Below are positions 26,101-37,430 of a stretch of DNA of 64,000 nucleotides, piece by piece (position 1 is the stretch's first letter; each line of letters opens with the position of its first letter). A program made the position numbers and the translations under genes. This DNA is from Burhinus oedicnemus (Eukaryota > Chordata > Aves > Charadriiformes > Burhinidae): contig VFFE01007784.1 of NCBI GenBank assembly GCA_008921705.1, forward strand, positions 358,641 to 422,640, given 5' to 3'. The notes beneath the pieces are model-generated. The model had not been told where the DNA came from. It made no database searches and worked only from the letters and a program-made list of their open reading frames with translations.

Positions 26101-28609
26101 CCCCACAGGCCTACAAGCCAATGCAGCAATATTATATTCCAGCTGGATGTGGAGAACAGAATCTCATAGTTACAGAGGAACTCACTTTTTACCTTTCCTG
26201 TGCAGGCAATTACAAGTCAACTTAAAATGAGCCCTGATCAAATCATGTTGGCTTTCTCAAATGCCAGTTAGGAAGCATCCGCAGGCTGCCACCGCTGGTA
26301 TCTTATCAAGGACTTTCCATCAAATTAAACATATTTCATTACACCTATAAGAAATTATAGAAGACTGGACTTTTTACTAGCAAACCAAATATCGCACCAA
26401 AGGTGGCACAAAGGTTTCCTTTTAGAGCTTGAAGAACTGTAATGCTATCTCATCCCTTGCCTGGCACACGGGGTTGTTTCAAGGTTGTTTCTGCCGTTTG
26501 CTGCAGAATCAAGCACACTGCACATGGTGAAACATTTTGTTTGCTTAATAAACAGAGTTTAGGTTCAGGGCTTCATTTGCTTTGCCAGAAAATGGCCACC
26601 CAGTACAGCATACATGCCATCTTCCTCATAATCCCTCCTTCCCTCAGGGATTTTTTTTCCTTTTTTAAATTTTCTTAAGAAAGGGGTAGATTTCTTTTAT
26701 CCCAGATCAAATGACAAGGGAAGGAGCTGAGATGTTTACTGTCAGGTGAAATACAAAGTCATGGAGATCCAGGGGGACCTCATTCCACATCCTTACTGCC
26801 AGGTTGAAAACAAATGATATTATCAGAAAATGATCACAGAAAGCAAGCCTTGCTCAAAGAAAAACAGTTTTTGTTAATCTCTCTTTGAAATAATCTAAAA
26901 GCAAAGTCAAAGAACAATGAGGAAGGCTGACCTGCCTCACTGTTGCTGCCCCCACCAAACATCCTCAGCTGGAGCAACGCCTAGTGCATTGCCAGACTAC
27001 TAGCGTTAACGCGGTGATAGGTCTGCAACCAGAGAAGATACCTAGGCCTTTCAGCAGAGGTTTTGCTTTAACACCGCCTCCCTTGCTGAGCAATAATTTC
27101 CATCACGGGAAAAATAAAACAGGAAGAAACCTGGTGCTCTGATTTTCAACCTTGATGCCTTTGACTTCTTTTTCTATGACAAGCATCATGTAACAAGGGA
27201 GCGAGGCCACCAGCTGGGAGGTCCTAATCTAATTCTTAAGTGGTGTCTTGGGAATCGAACTACAGCCATTTCATTACGGGCACATTGGTTATTTCTGCGT
27301 TGTAGGACCCCAAAATATGTGTCAGTTCTTGGGCCTGGTGGGTTTTGCAGACACATCCCTGCTCCATACTGGGATGAGAGCTGGGCAGCAGCCATCCCCT
27401 CTCCTCCCTCCCTCTTTGGTTTTCCCATGAAAGGCAGACATACAGCCCAGGAGTGCCCCGTGGCACTGCCCAGCCAGATGTCATTTGGCATGGGGCAGAG
27501 GACCACAACAAAAGGAGTGTGCGTCCAGGCATACTGTGTATATTTGTGCTTTTGTCTGGGATTCATCTCTCCTAACCTGATAGATCTGTTACTTAAATGT
27601 CTGCTCCTGAGCTAATCACCACTGGCTGCTTTTCTAATCAAAAAAGAGAAAGCAGCATTTTGAAGGTGTGATTCATGCCATCTTAAAACAGATGCCAAAA
27701 ATAGGGTCAAATTCTCTTCCAATTATTAAAAAGGGAGCCTAGGGGGACTAGTACACATAGACATTTATACTGCAGATATCTAAGACAGCAGATATGAGAT
27801 TTAGCCTTTGTGGCTCATCAGCGTGGACCCCTTTCCTGAACACCTGGAGTTTACTGGGATAAGAACGATGGAAAGTCAGTGCCTTGTTAAGGACAGCAGT
27901 TAAGCTGAGACTCCAAATAATATTCGCTTAATGTCATTTGTTCACTTCTATATTGCACAGACACTGAAACAAAGGATAGAGCCTGCTGATTTGTGCAATT
28001 CACTGTGAGACGTACGAACCAGACCCAGCTGTTTTTCACCTCTCTCACAAGTATCCCACCAAAACCAATTTCCTAGCAAATCAGGCTTCCTCCTCCCTCA
28101 GAGCTGTGTGATTCAGAAATCCCTCGTGCTCAGGACTTCCCTGTGGGCAATACAGCTATCAGCATGGATATTAAGCATCAGTCATCTTTTTTGCACATCT
28201 GCTGTGCTGCGTAAGGGAATTTCTTTTCTTTAAATGCTGATCAGAGGGAAGAGCTGTAAACCACTCAATCTCTTTACTGAGAGCATCTTAAATAATATTA
28301 CTGGTGATCCCTAATGGAAGAGCCATCAAAATCCCTATGCATAGCAGTGTTTCTTCCAGGGACTAGCTTAAAAAAAGACTTGCTTCTATTCTAAATGACA
28401 CAGGCATAAGCTCCTGATTTATAAAAACAACTTTTAGCATGAGTTTAAGTCCAAGCAGCCTGGGAACAACTAGCATATTCTTGAGTACTTTGCTGAAAAG
28501 GTCGCATGAATCATGGCTGCAAGTACCGAGTTTTCTTTAAGAGAATTGTGTTCCATATCTGTCACGACAGAGGGATTATTTTAGGAGAAAAGCTTTCTTA
28601 AAATCAGGA

Positions 28610-28730
28610 TTTTTAATTTAATTAATACCTGAAGCTCATTAAAAAGAAAAGAGTTGCCATGCAAATGAATTCTTTCTGGTGATACTATCAGTTTTGTCTT
28701 TTTAATTTATACTTGCAAGAAAAAATTAGT
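28610..28730. promoter_or_regulatory. Candidate conserved element with POU octamer
   Basis: The exact octamer ATGCAAAT lies at 28659-28666, flanked within 60 bases by TTTAATTTAATTAATA and CATTAAAA motifs. Octamers are bound by POU-homeodomain proteins. Clustering with TAAT cores is typical of developmental enhancers. There is no coding capacity here. Conservation is not testable from this sequence. Confidence 0.3.
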
Positions 28731-29339
28731 TTGTCTTACTTCATGTTTGTGCTATATAATTGCTCAGATGGACACTTATTGGTGTGCCTGGTGTCTGATG
28801 GTCTCTGAACAGCTAAGTCAGAGAAAGGAAATGAACAGGCTGCAGAAGTTCTGATTGTGAAACAATTGCTCTTTGGAAGTGTTACCATGCCAAGTGAAAA
28901 TACAAGAACTGAATGTAATTTGGCATGGCTAGAACTTGTTAGGGCTTTTTCTCCTCTTAGCAGTATCCTCATGTGACAGGATTTGGTTATGAGGAAACTC
29001 CTAGAGCAATGCTGTATCAGGTCCGTAAGGAGTTTCAAAGCCCGTCTGAAAAGAGGGAGGAGAGATGGCAAAGGGAATGGAGATCTACAGGAAAAACACA
29101 ACGAAGCCTGGTGTAGCTTTCCCAGTTCCCTTTAAGCCAAGATGTACATGCCAAAAGCTCCTCTGTGCCCTTGAATTCTCAAACTATGAAGCAAATGTAC
29201 ACAACCCTTTTTTCTACTCCAACCACACAGAAAAACCTTTCTATTGCTGAATCCTATTTATATGCCTAACTAGAAAACATGAAAAAAGTTTAAAAAAAGT
29301 ATCCACTGCAAAGTACAATGGTATTTTCTGCAGGAATAT

Positions 29340-29415
29340 TTCATTGTATATGTTAATTAGAGGCTGAAATATTAAATAATCACTAACGTTATCAGCTGAT
29401 GGGTAGTGTTTGTGT
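29340..29415. promoter_or_regulatory. TAAT-rich candidate conserved element
   Basis: Contains GTTAATTAG (about 29349-29358), AAATAATCACTAACG and TTATCAGCTGATGG, the last including a CAGCTG E-box. The combination of homeodomain-type, E-box and GATA-like (TTATC) motifs in about 75 bases suggests an enhancer fragment. Inferred from motifs only. Confidence 0.2.
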
Positions 29416-29944
29416 CAAACAGCAAAGCTACTAACAAGCAGTACTACAGTTTCATAACATGGGCTTTTATTCAAACAAAAAACCCCCACAGGTTTTAGGA
29501 TTTTTTTCTCTTGCTGATCTTCTGCTGAGCTTATCAAGCTGAGCAGTCGTGGAATCAATCTCACTAAGGAGTCGCAATTTCTCCCCAATTCTCCCATGAA
29601 GCTTAAAATCAGGGCTTTGGCAGCAGCCCTCCCACCCACCGACAGCTTTCATGGATCCAGATATAATGTAATTTTATTTTTATCCTGTATGCTTTTACAT
29701 GGAAACTCAGAAATACATTTGCACCATCACATAGTGTCTATGAAAGCAGCAGGAAAGCAAATTCTGCCTTTGCAAGTTAGGATAGAGCTTTCAAATACTC
29801 CAGTCACCAATGCCTTTTAAGAGAAGGGTGGGGGAAAGAAAAAAAGAAAGCATCTCTTTCCTTGCTCATTTCTGATAGCAGGTACATAACAAGATGGTAA
29901 GGTTGGACCTACCTTCTAGTCTGGTGTTGATTCCCTTATCTCTA

Positions 29945-30235
29945 CAGACTATTTATACAGTCATAAAACCACAGGACTAGTGAGATGTCTGTTATACACC
30001 TGTCCTCCATGCCCAAGCAAGCTCAAGCACCCCAATACCTTTTTAAAAGATACCAGTCTAACATGTTTTTTAATACCTCCAGTAATAATGAGATCTCCCA
30101 ATGTATTCCAGCACTTCTGCATCCATAGTTGGAGGGTTTTTTCTGTGTCTGACCTGAATTTCTGTTTGATGCAGTGTAAGCCCATCGTTTCTCTCCCATC
30201 CATCTTAGAGAAGAAGAACTGCACTGCATGGGACC
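29945..30235 (-). mobile_element. Ancient degenerate CR1 3' region
   Basis: On the minus strand this reads as the end of a CR1 ORF2 plus 3' tail, strongly eroded. On the plus strand the recognisable blocks are the antisense of the family's conserved C-terminal segments: CAGTCTAACATGTTTTTTAA followed by ACCTCCAGTAATGAT-like sequence (about 30051-30090), then a GAATTTCTGTTTGATGCAG... TAAGCCCAT block (about 30158-30188). Indels and stops are frequent, no frame survives, and the ATTCTATG tail is barely discernible near 29955. It belongs to the old archosaur-age CR1 class, unlike the near-perfect copies 1.2 kb further right. Confidence 0.65.
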
Positions 30236-30559
30236 CAGCGACCTGCCACACATGGATGTAGCTAGTCTGTTCTAGAAAAGACTAGCCCTGGGCAGTGGGT
30301 TAAGCCTTATCATAGCGATAGGTAGGCAGTTTTGAAGATCTCCAAAGGGGAAATCTGTCAGTGTACATTTAGAGATCTGACCTAGACTTCACTTTTCTCT
30401 GGAGATTAAGAGTTTTAGGAATTTAGGGCATTATTTTAAGAATACCACCTCTTTACCTGTCAAAATGTAGGTTCAAAGTGGGTGAGTAGATTAGGTGGAC
30501 TGGTGAGGACTTGCCTAGACCAGTGCGAGCTTCTGGATACCTCAGTTACAGACAAAAGT

Positions 30560-31000
30560 CAGCTATTTGCAGATTGTCCAGAAAAAGGCAAAGGAATGTT
30601 TGAGGTCTAAATGCACTTCCTAATGAAGAAGGATTTATCCTAGAGAAGATACAGCAACAGTCTTCAAATACATAGAGGACTATTATAAATACTCATGTTT
30701 ATCGATATGAGTTCTCTACACGTGTTTGTTGATGTGTATTCTGTGAAGGCTGGACAACACTGGGATTACATGGCAGCAGGAAAACTTCAGGTTAGGAATG
30801 ACAAAAGACATTGTAGCAGGAAAATGGAGAAGCAGTTGGACAGATTGTCAGAGGAGACAATGAGGTGTCCAACATCAGGGTCGTTTAAGAACAAATTGGA
30901 TGAGACACCCTAAGCAATTAGAGTGTGTAGGTGATTCTGCCTTGGGAAGGTCTAGGTCAGCCCCTGAGGTTGTGTCCATGACTCTACCTAAAGTTCTATG
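30560..31000 (+). mobile_element. Ancient degenerate CR1 fragment
   Basis: Plus-strand relic of the CR1 ORF2 C-terminus and 3' tail. Blocks in family order: an ACAGTCTTCAAATACAT block (about 30657-30673), a GCAGGAAAACTTCAGGTTAG block, then TTTAAGAACAAATTGGATGA (about 30885) matching the conserved FKNRLD segment, AGGTGATTCTGCCTTGGGAA (about 30930), GGTCAGCCCCTGAGGT and a terminal GTTCTATGAG at about 30991-31000. The surviving short frame still reads SFKNKLDE near its end. Many indels show it is old. It lies opposite in orientation to the neighbouring ancient relic. Confidence 0.75.
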
Positions 31001-31234
31001 AGGGTTGCTGTGGACACATGGCAAGTAAGATAGAGAAGTGAGTACTACTGATTAAATGAGAGGTTACTCAGCAGCACATCATTGCATGAAGCAAGAAGAG
31101 TTCTGTAAAAGCAGTCAAAACTTCTCTGGGGAGCTTTAATCTGTGAATAGCTATGAAGCCTGGCAAAGATACATCTGCTTTACACAGCCAGCATGGAAAA
31201 GAAGCAAGACAAGTTAAAGGCAAACTTCATGTTC

Positions 31235-31617
31235 AGGTGCTGGAGCGTGTCCAAAGAAGGGCAACAAAGCTGGTAAAGGGTTTAGAGAACAAGTGCTATG
31301 AGGGGCAGATGAGGAAACTGGGGTTATTTACCCTGGAGAAAAGGAGGCTCAGGGGACACCTCATCGCTCTCCACAACTACCTGAAAAGAGGGTGTAGCGA
31401 GGTGTGGGTCGGTCTCATCTTCCCAGTAACAAGTGATAGGAAGAGAGGAAATGGCCTCAAGTTGTGCCAGGGGAGGTTTAGATTGGATATGAGGAAAAAT
31501 TTCTTCACCAAAAGGGCTATCAAGCATTGGAACAGGCTGCCCAGCCAAGTGGTTGAGTCACCATCCCTGGACACATTTAAAAGAGGTGTCGATGTGGAGC
31601 TTAGGGACATGGTTTAG
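31235..31617 (+). pseudogene. CR1 ORF2 C-terminal fragment
   Basis: Open for about 126 CR1 codons to a TAG at 31615-31617. It encodes the region after the reverse-transcriptase domain, recognisable by [15 protein letters not shown] near the start, [25 protein letters not shown] and [19 protein letters not shown] toward the end. The endonuclease and the whole polymerase core are absent, so it cannot act alone. An ATG at 31153 gives a longer open frame, but its first 27 or so residues come from unrelated flanking DNA. No stops or frameshifts have accumulated, which fits a young insertion. Confidence 0.9.
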
Positions 31618-31703
31618 TGGTGGAGTTGGCAGTATTAGGTTTACGGTTGGACTTGATGATCTTAAGGGTCTTTTCCAACCTAAATGATTCTATGATTCTG
31701 TGT
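31235..31703 (+). mobile_element. CR1 LINE, 5'-truncated, near-intact 3' end
   Basis: A young CR1 copy carrying the last 126 or so codons of ORF2, the stop, the short 3' untranslated segment and the family tail with two units (ATTCTATG, ATTCTGTG) at about 31686-31702. It starts abruptly at AGGTGCTGGAGCGTG, typical of incomplete reverse transcription from the 3' end. Compared with the inverted copy at 33462-34040, I count three mismatches over about 465 shared bases, all transitions. The sequence left of 31235 is unrelated to CR1. Confidence 0.97.
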
Positions 31704-33461
31704 AACTAATGAATTTAGACTATAGACTTTCAACTTTTTATAGAAGACTTGACCTTGAACCACTGGAGAAGGGTAGGTACAATGTGCAGTTCACCTTACA
31801 TGAGTCAGCGCACATAAAGGGCGAAGGAAACAAGTCCTTTCCACCAAAGGGAAAGCACTCTTCAGAAGTGCTGAGCAGTGGATCAGCTCTCCCTTTACAC
31901 ACTTTTCACAAAATGTCTTCTAAGTTAATCAGTACCTAATATTTTCTCAATGTAGAGAGAAGAGAACGAACACTTGCAAAGCATTGAACTGGCTAGTGCC
32001 AAGGCAGAGCAGTACCCTGCTGCCCGAACGAGAAAGATAAAAAAATTCAGTGTTCTTTTCTCTCACCTACTGCTGTTCAGCATAAATGAAAAAAAAAAGT
32101 ACTATAATCACCATTATTCAAGAAAAAAAACAGAACTACCTTTTCTAGTGCACCCTGTTTTTATTCTTCAGGGTACAACCACATTGCGTATGTGTGCGCG
32201 CCTGCCTGCACATGCCACATAACCAGAGAGGGGGGGAAGTTAGCATGCAGAATAATGTAATTACTCATTCTTGAATAGAAGGATAATTACTGTCACAGAA
32301 ACCCACATAACTTGCAGATCTTTTTGTTCTTTTTAAGATGATAAATACAGTATTTTCCATTTTCTAACAGGATGCATCCTTTTCCTCCTGATTCCCCTTC
32401 CCCCCTCTTAAGCTGAATTACATATGTTTTGAATGAATAACAAGGGTTATCAGTTCACATATAGAAAAAGATAAGCTTATCTAGATTTTTTTTAAAATAA
32501 AAGCAATTCCATGTCTCTGGAGCTACTGTGGTGAGTCACTGTTGGTTAAGAAATTGGGCTGTCACTAGTAACGAACTTCCTTCAAGTATGACTTTCAACA
32601 GCACAACTGGAAGAGAATGGGGAAAAAGAGGCAGCAGCAGAAAAAGACACACTGACCAACCACAGCCTAAGACTTGTAAAATTCATACTGTGAATCTCAT
32701 GTTTAAGACCAACAATAACCAATATGCACCCTGCTGTCAGTCTCTGACACAGCATAATCTGAGGGTAGCAACCCGTAGGTGAGAAAGTGCAAGAAGACAC
32801 CCAAATGGCCAGGAAGTCACAGCCTCCATCGGCCAGCCAGGTGCCCTCTTCCTTCCTCCCATCCAGAAAGGCCTTTGGAAATGGAGAGAATTGTCATTGT
32901 GGGATTAGGGGGCTGTTTAAATGGGGAGACAGCTTGCAAGATATTCTCCTAAATAGCTTTATTTAAAAAGCTCTTTTAAGCCCCGTTGCCAACACTTAGG
33001 CAAGGAGAGGAATTTTTCTGGTACTTGTGTTAGGTCCAAATTTATATATAGAAAAAAGAAGCTGCCCAGCTTTAGGATATTAGAGCAACAGAAGCAGAAC
33101 AGATACCAGGAACTGCTTTATTGGGGTGTCATAACATCTGCTGACAGAACAAGCCTGCTCTTCTTTAGTGACGGTGGGGCTGCGGGGAAAACTTTCAAAA
33201 CTCCAATAGGAGACCGGAGCTCACAGACATCTCTGCGTGCCTATGAACCACAGTGGTTTGGTTATTGTCTGTTCTCACATCTTCTGAAAAAAAGGATTGA
33301 GACCATTCTCTCAGAGCAAATCCTCACTAAGATTATGTTTACACTGCAGTTAGCTCAAAACTAACTGGGTTTTGATGGCTCTATAACTGTGACACCATGA
33401 TGCCTAATGTGTTTCAGTGTGTTTACTGGCATTTTTCTCCCACCTGTGATCTCTAGTGAAC
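31704..33461. other. Unique spacer between inverted CR1 copies
   Basis: About 1.76 kb of AT-rich unique sequence with no recognised gene. It would form the loop if the two flanking CR1 copies paired. Short frames of 70-85 codons (31709-31939, 31974-32222, 32528-32782) resemble nothing known. Confidence 0.7.
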
Positions 33462-34040
33462 CATAGAATCATTTAGGTTGGAAAAGACCCTTAAGATCAT
33501 CAAGTCCAACCGTAAACCTAATACTGCCAACTCCACCACTAAACCATGTCCCTAAGCTCCACATCGACACCTCTTTTAAATGTGTCCAGGGATGGTGACT
33601 CAACCACTTGGCTGGGCAGCCTGTTCCAATGCTTGATAACCCTTTTGGTGAAGAAATTTTTCCTCATATCCAATCTAAACCTCCCCTGGCACAACTTGAG
33701 GCCATTTCCTCTCTTCCTATCACTTGTTACTGGGAAGATGGGACCGACCCACACCTCGCTACACCCTCTTTTCAGGTAGTTGTGGAGAGCGATGAGGTGT
33801 CCCCTGAGCCTCCTTTTCTCCAGGGTAAATAACCCCAGTTTCCTCATCTGCCTCTCATAGCACTTGTTCTCTAAACCCTTTACCAGCTTTGTTGCCCTTC
33901 TTTGGACACGCTCCAGCACCTCAATGTCTTTCTTGTAGTGAGGGGCCCAAAACTGAACACATTATTCGAGGTGGAACCTCACCAGGGCCACTTACAGGCG
34001 GATGACCACTTCCCTAGCCCTGCTGGCCACACTATTTCTG
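33462..34040 (-). mobile_element. CR1 LINE, 5'-truncated, inverted relative to its twin
   Basis: On the plus strand it begins with CATAGAATCATTTAGGTTGG, the antisense of the CR1 tail, and continues through the antisense of ORF2 to about 34040 (CTGGCCACACTATTTCT), where similarity to the family stops. It extends about 105 bases further into ORF2 than the plus-strand copy at 31235. Shared portions differ at only three positions. The 3' tail is one ATTCTATG unit shorter than its twin, and flanking sequences differ, so this is not a simple duplication of a larger block. Confidence 0.97.
33539..33961 (-). pseudogene. CR1 ORF2 C-terminal fragment with premature stop
   Basis: The minus-strand frame runs open from about 33961 down to a TAG at 33539-33541 and encodes [19 protein letters not shown] and then the same C-terminal region as the twin. 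Immediately upstream (33962-33964) a TAA falls where the family normally has a tyrosine codon (the LEY-CVQF junction), so the ORF2 frame is broken there. Beyond it the frame resumes with VRFHLE before the element ends. Relative to the twin there are three amino-acid replacements, all from single transitions. No polymerase or endonuclease domain is present. Confidence 0.88.
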
Positions 34041-36764
34041 AGCTTTGTGCTGCCTCAATTCCACTGTCACTAATACCCTGCTATGTCTGAATATGCCTTT
34101 TTGAGCTGCTGTGACCCAAATGTGGACATAACCTAGCAAAACCTGGACCTGGGAAACACACTGTGCTCTGATTTTTTACATAAGTCTGGTAAATAATGCA
34201 ACTCACATGGTGGTATTTTGAATTCCCCCACCTGAAAAAGAAGACATTTCATCCCAAGAAAGATTATTTTACCAGTTCCAGGAACTGATACCTTGCTACA
34301 AAAGTAATAATAAATAGATGAGAACAGGCTACTCCGCACCCCACCAGAAATAGCAGGCTGCCTGCTCAGGGCTCCAATTGAAATTCTATCTGTTTGCGAT
34401 AGCATCCTTAGCAACCAAAAAATCGCACAAGACAATTCATGTAGGTGAGGTGTATCCAAGCAGCCAACATTTCAAATGCAAGCTTTTCTCGTGGGCCTCA
34501 AAAGCTAATTTTTTTACAAAAATCTTGAATTTATTTAAAACTCTTATCCAAGATATCTTTCTTGCTCACAGATTTAGCATATCAATGTTCCTGGGAAGTC
34601 ATAATCATTGCTTTCATTCTATAGATTTCCTTGCCCTCTAACAACTCAAATTGTGTGTTGTCTCAACCATTCCCTTCAAGTCATCTCTGACAGCTGAGTC
34701 AGACCAGAAGAATGGTTGAATTAAAAGCCTGACAATCCTCTACCCCTTATGCAGCCAATAACTTCATTTGTTCATTGATTGGAAATTAAAGATGCTAGAA
34801 GTGGTTTTATTATTTTTGCTGGTGGTGATTTACAACTCTCATGATTTTTTGCAAAAGTCTGTATTTACAACTATGCTGATTTTATGCAAATCTCTATATT
34901 ACTCATTTAGGGCCAAATTACTGCAGAGGGAAAACAGGAAAGCCCATAATAAATTACAGTAAAAATGTCAAAGAGGAACTAGTTTCAACCAGGCAGGTGT
35001 ATCTGACTGGTGTTCATAGCCCAGCTAAAGGTTTGCTCTGTAAAGTCCCAGTGTTGCACTGTTCCTTTTTGAAGCGACATGCCAGAAAGATGTTTGCAGG
35101 ATGCCACTTCTCCAGCAGTGGGAATATACCAGTGGCTTCACTGACTCCAGGGAAGCACTGTGCTGCCTGGGGTGAAAATGAATATGTTAGTCCCCCACTC
35201 TGCTACAACTGGAGCTAGGGCTTGTGTTAGCCTCATTGTGTGTTCTGCTGATAGCTGAAATGTTCTTAGCGGTTCAAAATTCATATTTTTGCTCTCCTAA
35301 TTATCCCTTAGCTTAGTTTCTAATATTGGAAAATTATCCCCTAATTCTCTCGTTTTAACCAGATGGTTTATATTTTTAAAAATTCTTGATTATACTCATT
35401 TTCATATCCCCACTTAAACATAGTTAGCATTTGCTGACCTCTATCCCCCGTTAAAACAGTAATGAATCGACTGCAGTCACTCCAGCTGTTCACTAAATAT
35501 TTTCCACATTTCTAGAGTGGATTATTCATTCAATATGGGATTGCAACTTCAGTATCTGAAAGACTCCTTTTTTAAAGGCTCTTCATGTTTATACATCCAT
35601 GCTTTTGACATCTAAAATGTTGTAATGGCAAGATCTGAGGTACTTCTAAATACTAAACCATTTCACAAACAATTATTTTCTCAAGGTGGGGTCCAGAGTG
35701 GGTTGTATTCTTACAGGCTACTCTGCGAATTGTGAAGGACTCCTGAACTATGTCTCAGAACATTTCTCGTCACCTCATGTCTGCTCCTTTTGTAAAAGAT
35801 GTGGAATTAAAATGCCTTGATCCAACCTTCTGAGAAGTGTGTCTGAATATGTAAAAGATTTTGTGATTCACCATCTACACTTGCTCTGTATGGTTACAGC
35901 AATAGTCTGACCTTTCGTAATGCCCATTGTCCCTGAATCATATCCAAACTTTTGATGCTTATTTCAAAAATATTATCAGTCTTCTCTGGGAAGCACTGTC
36001 TTTTACTTAACTTACAGTGTATTTTCCTTTAACAAAGTGTAGGACTCAATACAGGGCTTTAAAACATCCAGAAAGATTACTGGCAACTTTGTTAAAAAAG
36101 AGCAGAATAGTAAAAAAATCTGATATTATACATGGCTAATTTTTTTTCCAAGCAAAAAGCTTTCTTCTAATTTCCAAAATATTAACTCTTTACCTGAGAA
36201 ATCAGAGTTACAAACATGCATTTGAGGCTTGCAGACCAAAGTGTATTATTTGAGTTATCAAGGTTCACATAGCCTTTCTTTACATCATTTTTCGATAGTA
36301 AAGATGGTGTTAGAATATTGATATTAAGGAAAAAGCCATCAAGTACTAGGAAGCAAAAAAAAAAACCAAACCAGCCACAAACTTGTGTTTAGCTCACTCT
36401 CAGCCAGACAAATACTTTCTTTCCTCCAAGGGACACAAGAGCAGTATACGAAAAAAACCCTGCATAAACACTGAGGGCATTTCTCTGGAGCACTGAATAG
36501 AAGTGAACGACAGAATGAAAAGACAAATTGCCCACGGGCACCCCAACTTTTTATCCTGTACTAATTGGCTGTCGAAGGGCCCAGAGGAGCCCCTCAGACG
36601 CTGTGTGCTCGCCGCCTCTCTGGCTACTGTTCCCTGGGGTTACCAGCATGCGAGTACGGGGAGGGGGGAAAGCATTTTTTGACAAAAGAGCAGGTGCTTA
36701 CAGGAGCAGCCCCCAGTTGTAGGACAGTAACAAAAGAGCAGCCATAGGGTGGATGCAAAACTGG
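34041..36764. other. AT-rich unique non-coding sequence
   Basis: No gene, RNA or repeat family recognised. A CpG- and GC-richer patch lies at about 36520-36670 in otherwise AT-rich DNA. Its frames (60-64 codons) are not recognisable, and it could be a remnant of an unrecognised insertion. Confidence 0.6.
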
Positions 36765-37430
36765 CCAGAAAGCTGTGCTAAGAAATTAGTTATCAATGGT
36801 CCACCATCAAATGAAAAGGCTGTATTGAGAGAGGTTTCCCAGGAGTCTGTCCGGTGTCTGGCACTATTCAATATTTGCATTATCAAGTTGGATGATGGAA
36901 TAGAGAGCGTACTTTGTAAATTGACAACTGACTCTAAGCAGGGAGGAGCTGGAAGTGATTTGGAGGACAGGAGTCAGAGTCTGAATGAGCTTTGAGAAAC
37001 TGGAACCTTCCAAAAAAATTGGTTGCAAAGTTCTACATTCATTTCTGTATTTCAGCTGCATAAATACAGAGTGGGAAATGACTAACTACTTAACAGCTTT
37101 GCAGGATCTGGAGTTATCACAAGGTGAATGTCAGCCAAAGACATCATGTGGCAGCAAAAAAAAAAATCCCAACGTGCTGGAATGTGTAAACAGGAGGGTC
37201 ATCTGTAAGACACACAAAATAATTCTGCTGCTTTACTTGAGACTGGTAAAGCCTCAGCTAAAGCACTGAGTCTAGTTACTGGGACCGATTTTCACTGAAG
37301 TTGGAAAGAGTCTAGAGGGGAGTTGACCCATGATCAGGGGCATAGCAAAGGAGTTGGAGGAACTGCGATGGCCAGAAAAGACGACTGAAGGCACTGATCA
37401 ACAGTTTTCAGAAATGTAAGGACAATAGGG
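36765..37430 (+). mobile_element. Ancient CR1 with decayed reverse-transcriptase region
   Basis: Plus-strand relic spanning the second half of the polymerase domain and the connection region of CR1 ORF2. Two overlapping frames preserve the family order. The first (to 36995) reads LVINGPPS, then SQESV in place of the PQGSV motif, then ALFNICI, LDDGIESVL and a KLTTD segment where the catalytic F/YADD should be. After a frameshift the second (36985-37269) preserves KVLH, NPNVLECVNRRVICKT and LVKPQL. Further matches continue to about 37430 (GCCAGAAAAGACGACTGAAGG). Loss of the aspartate pair, frameshifts and an internal poly-A make it inactive and old. Confidence 0.85.

Larger units (their letters stand above)
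16743..29940. other. AT-rich unique non-coding sequence
   Basis: About 13 kb without a recognised gene or RNA. Contents: A-run (18679-18692), a doubled 10-mer (18926-18945), an A/C-rich simple repeat (20304-20334), an inverted ATTAA-type palindrome (23155-23174), a POU octamer in AT-rich sequence (28659-28666) and a TAAT-rich block (29340-29415). A single open frame with a good splice-donor match lies at about 24125-24397 and is reported as a low-confidence exon candidate. Confidence 0.6.
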
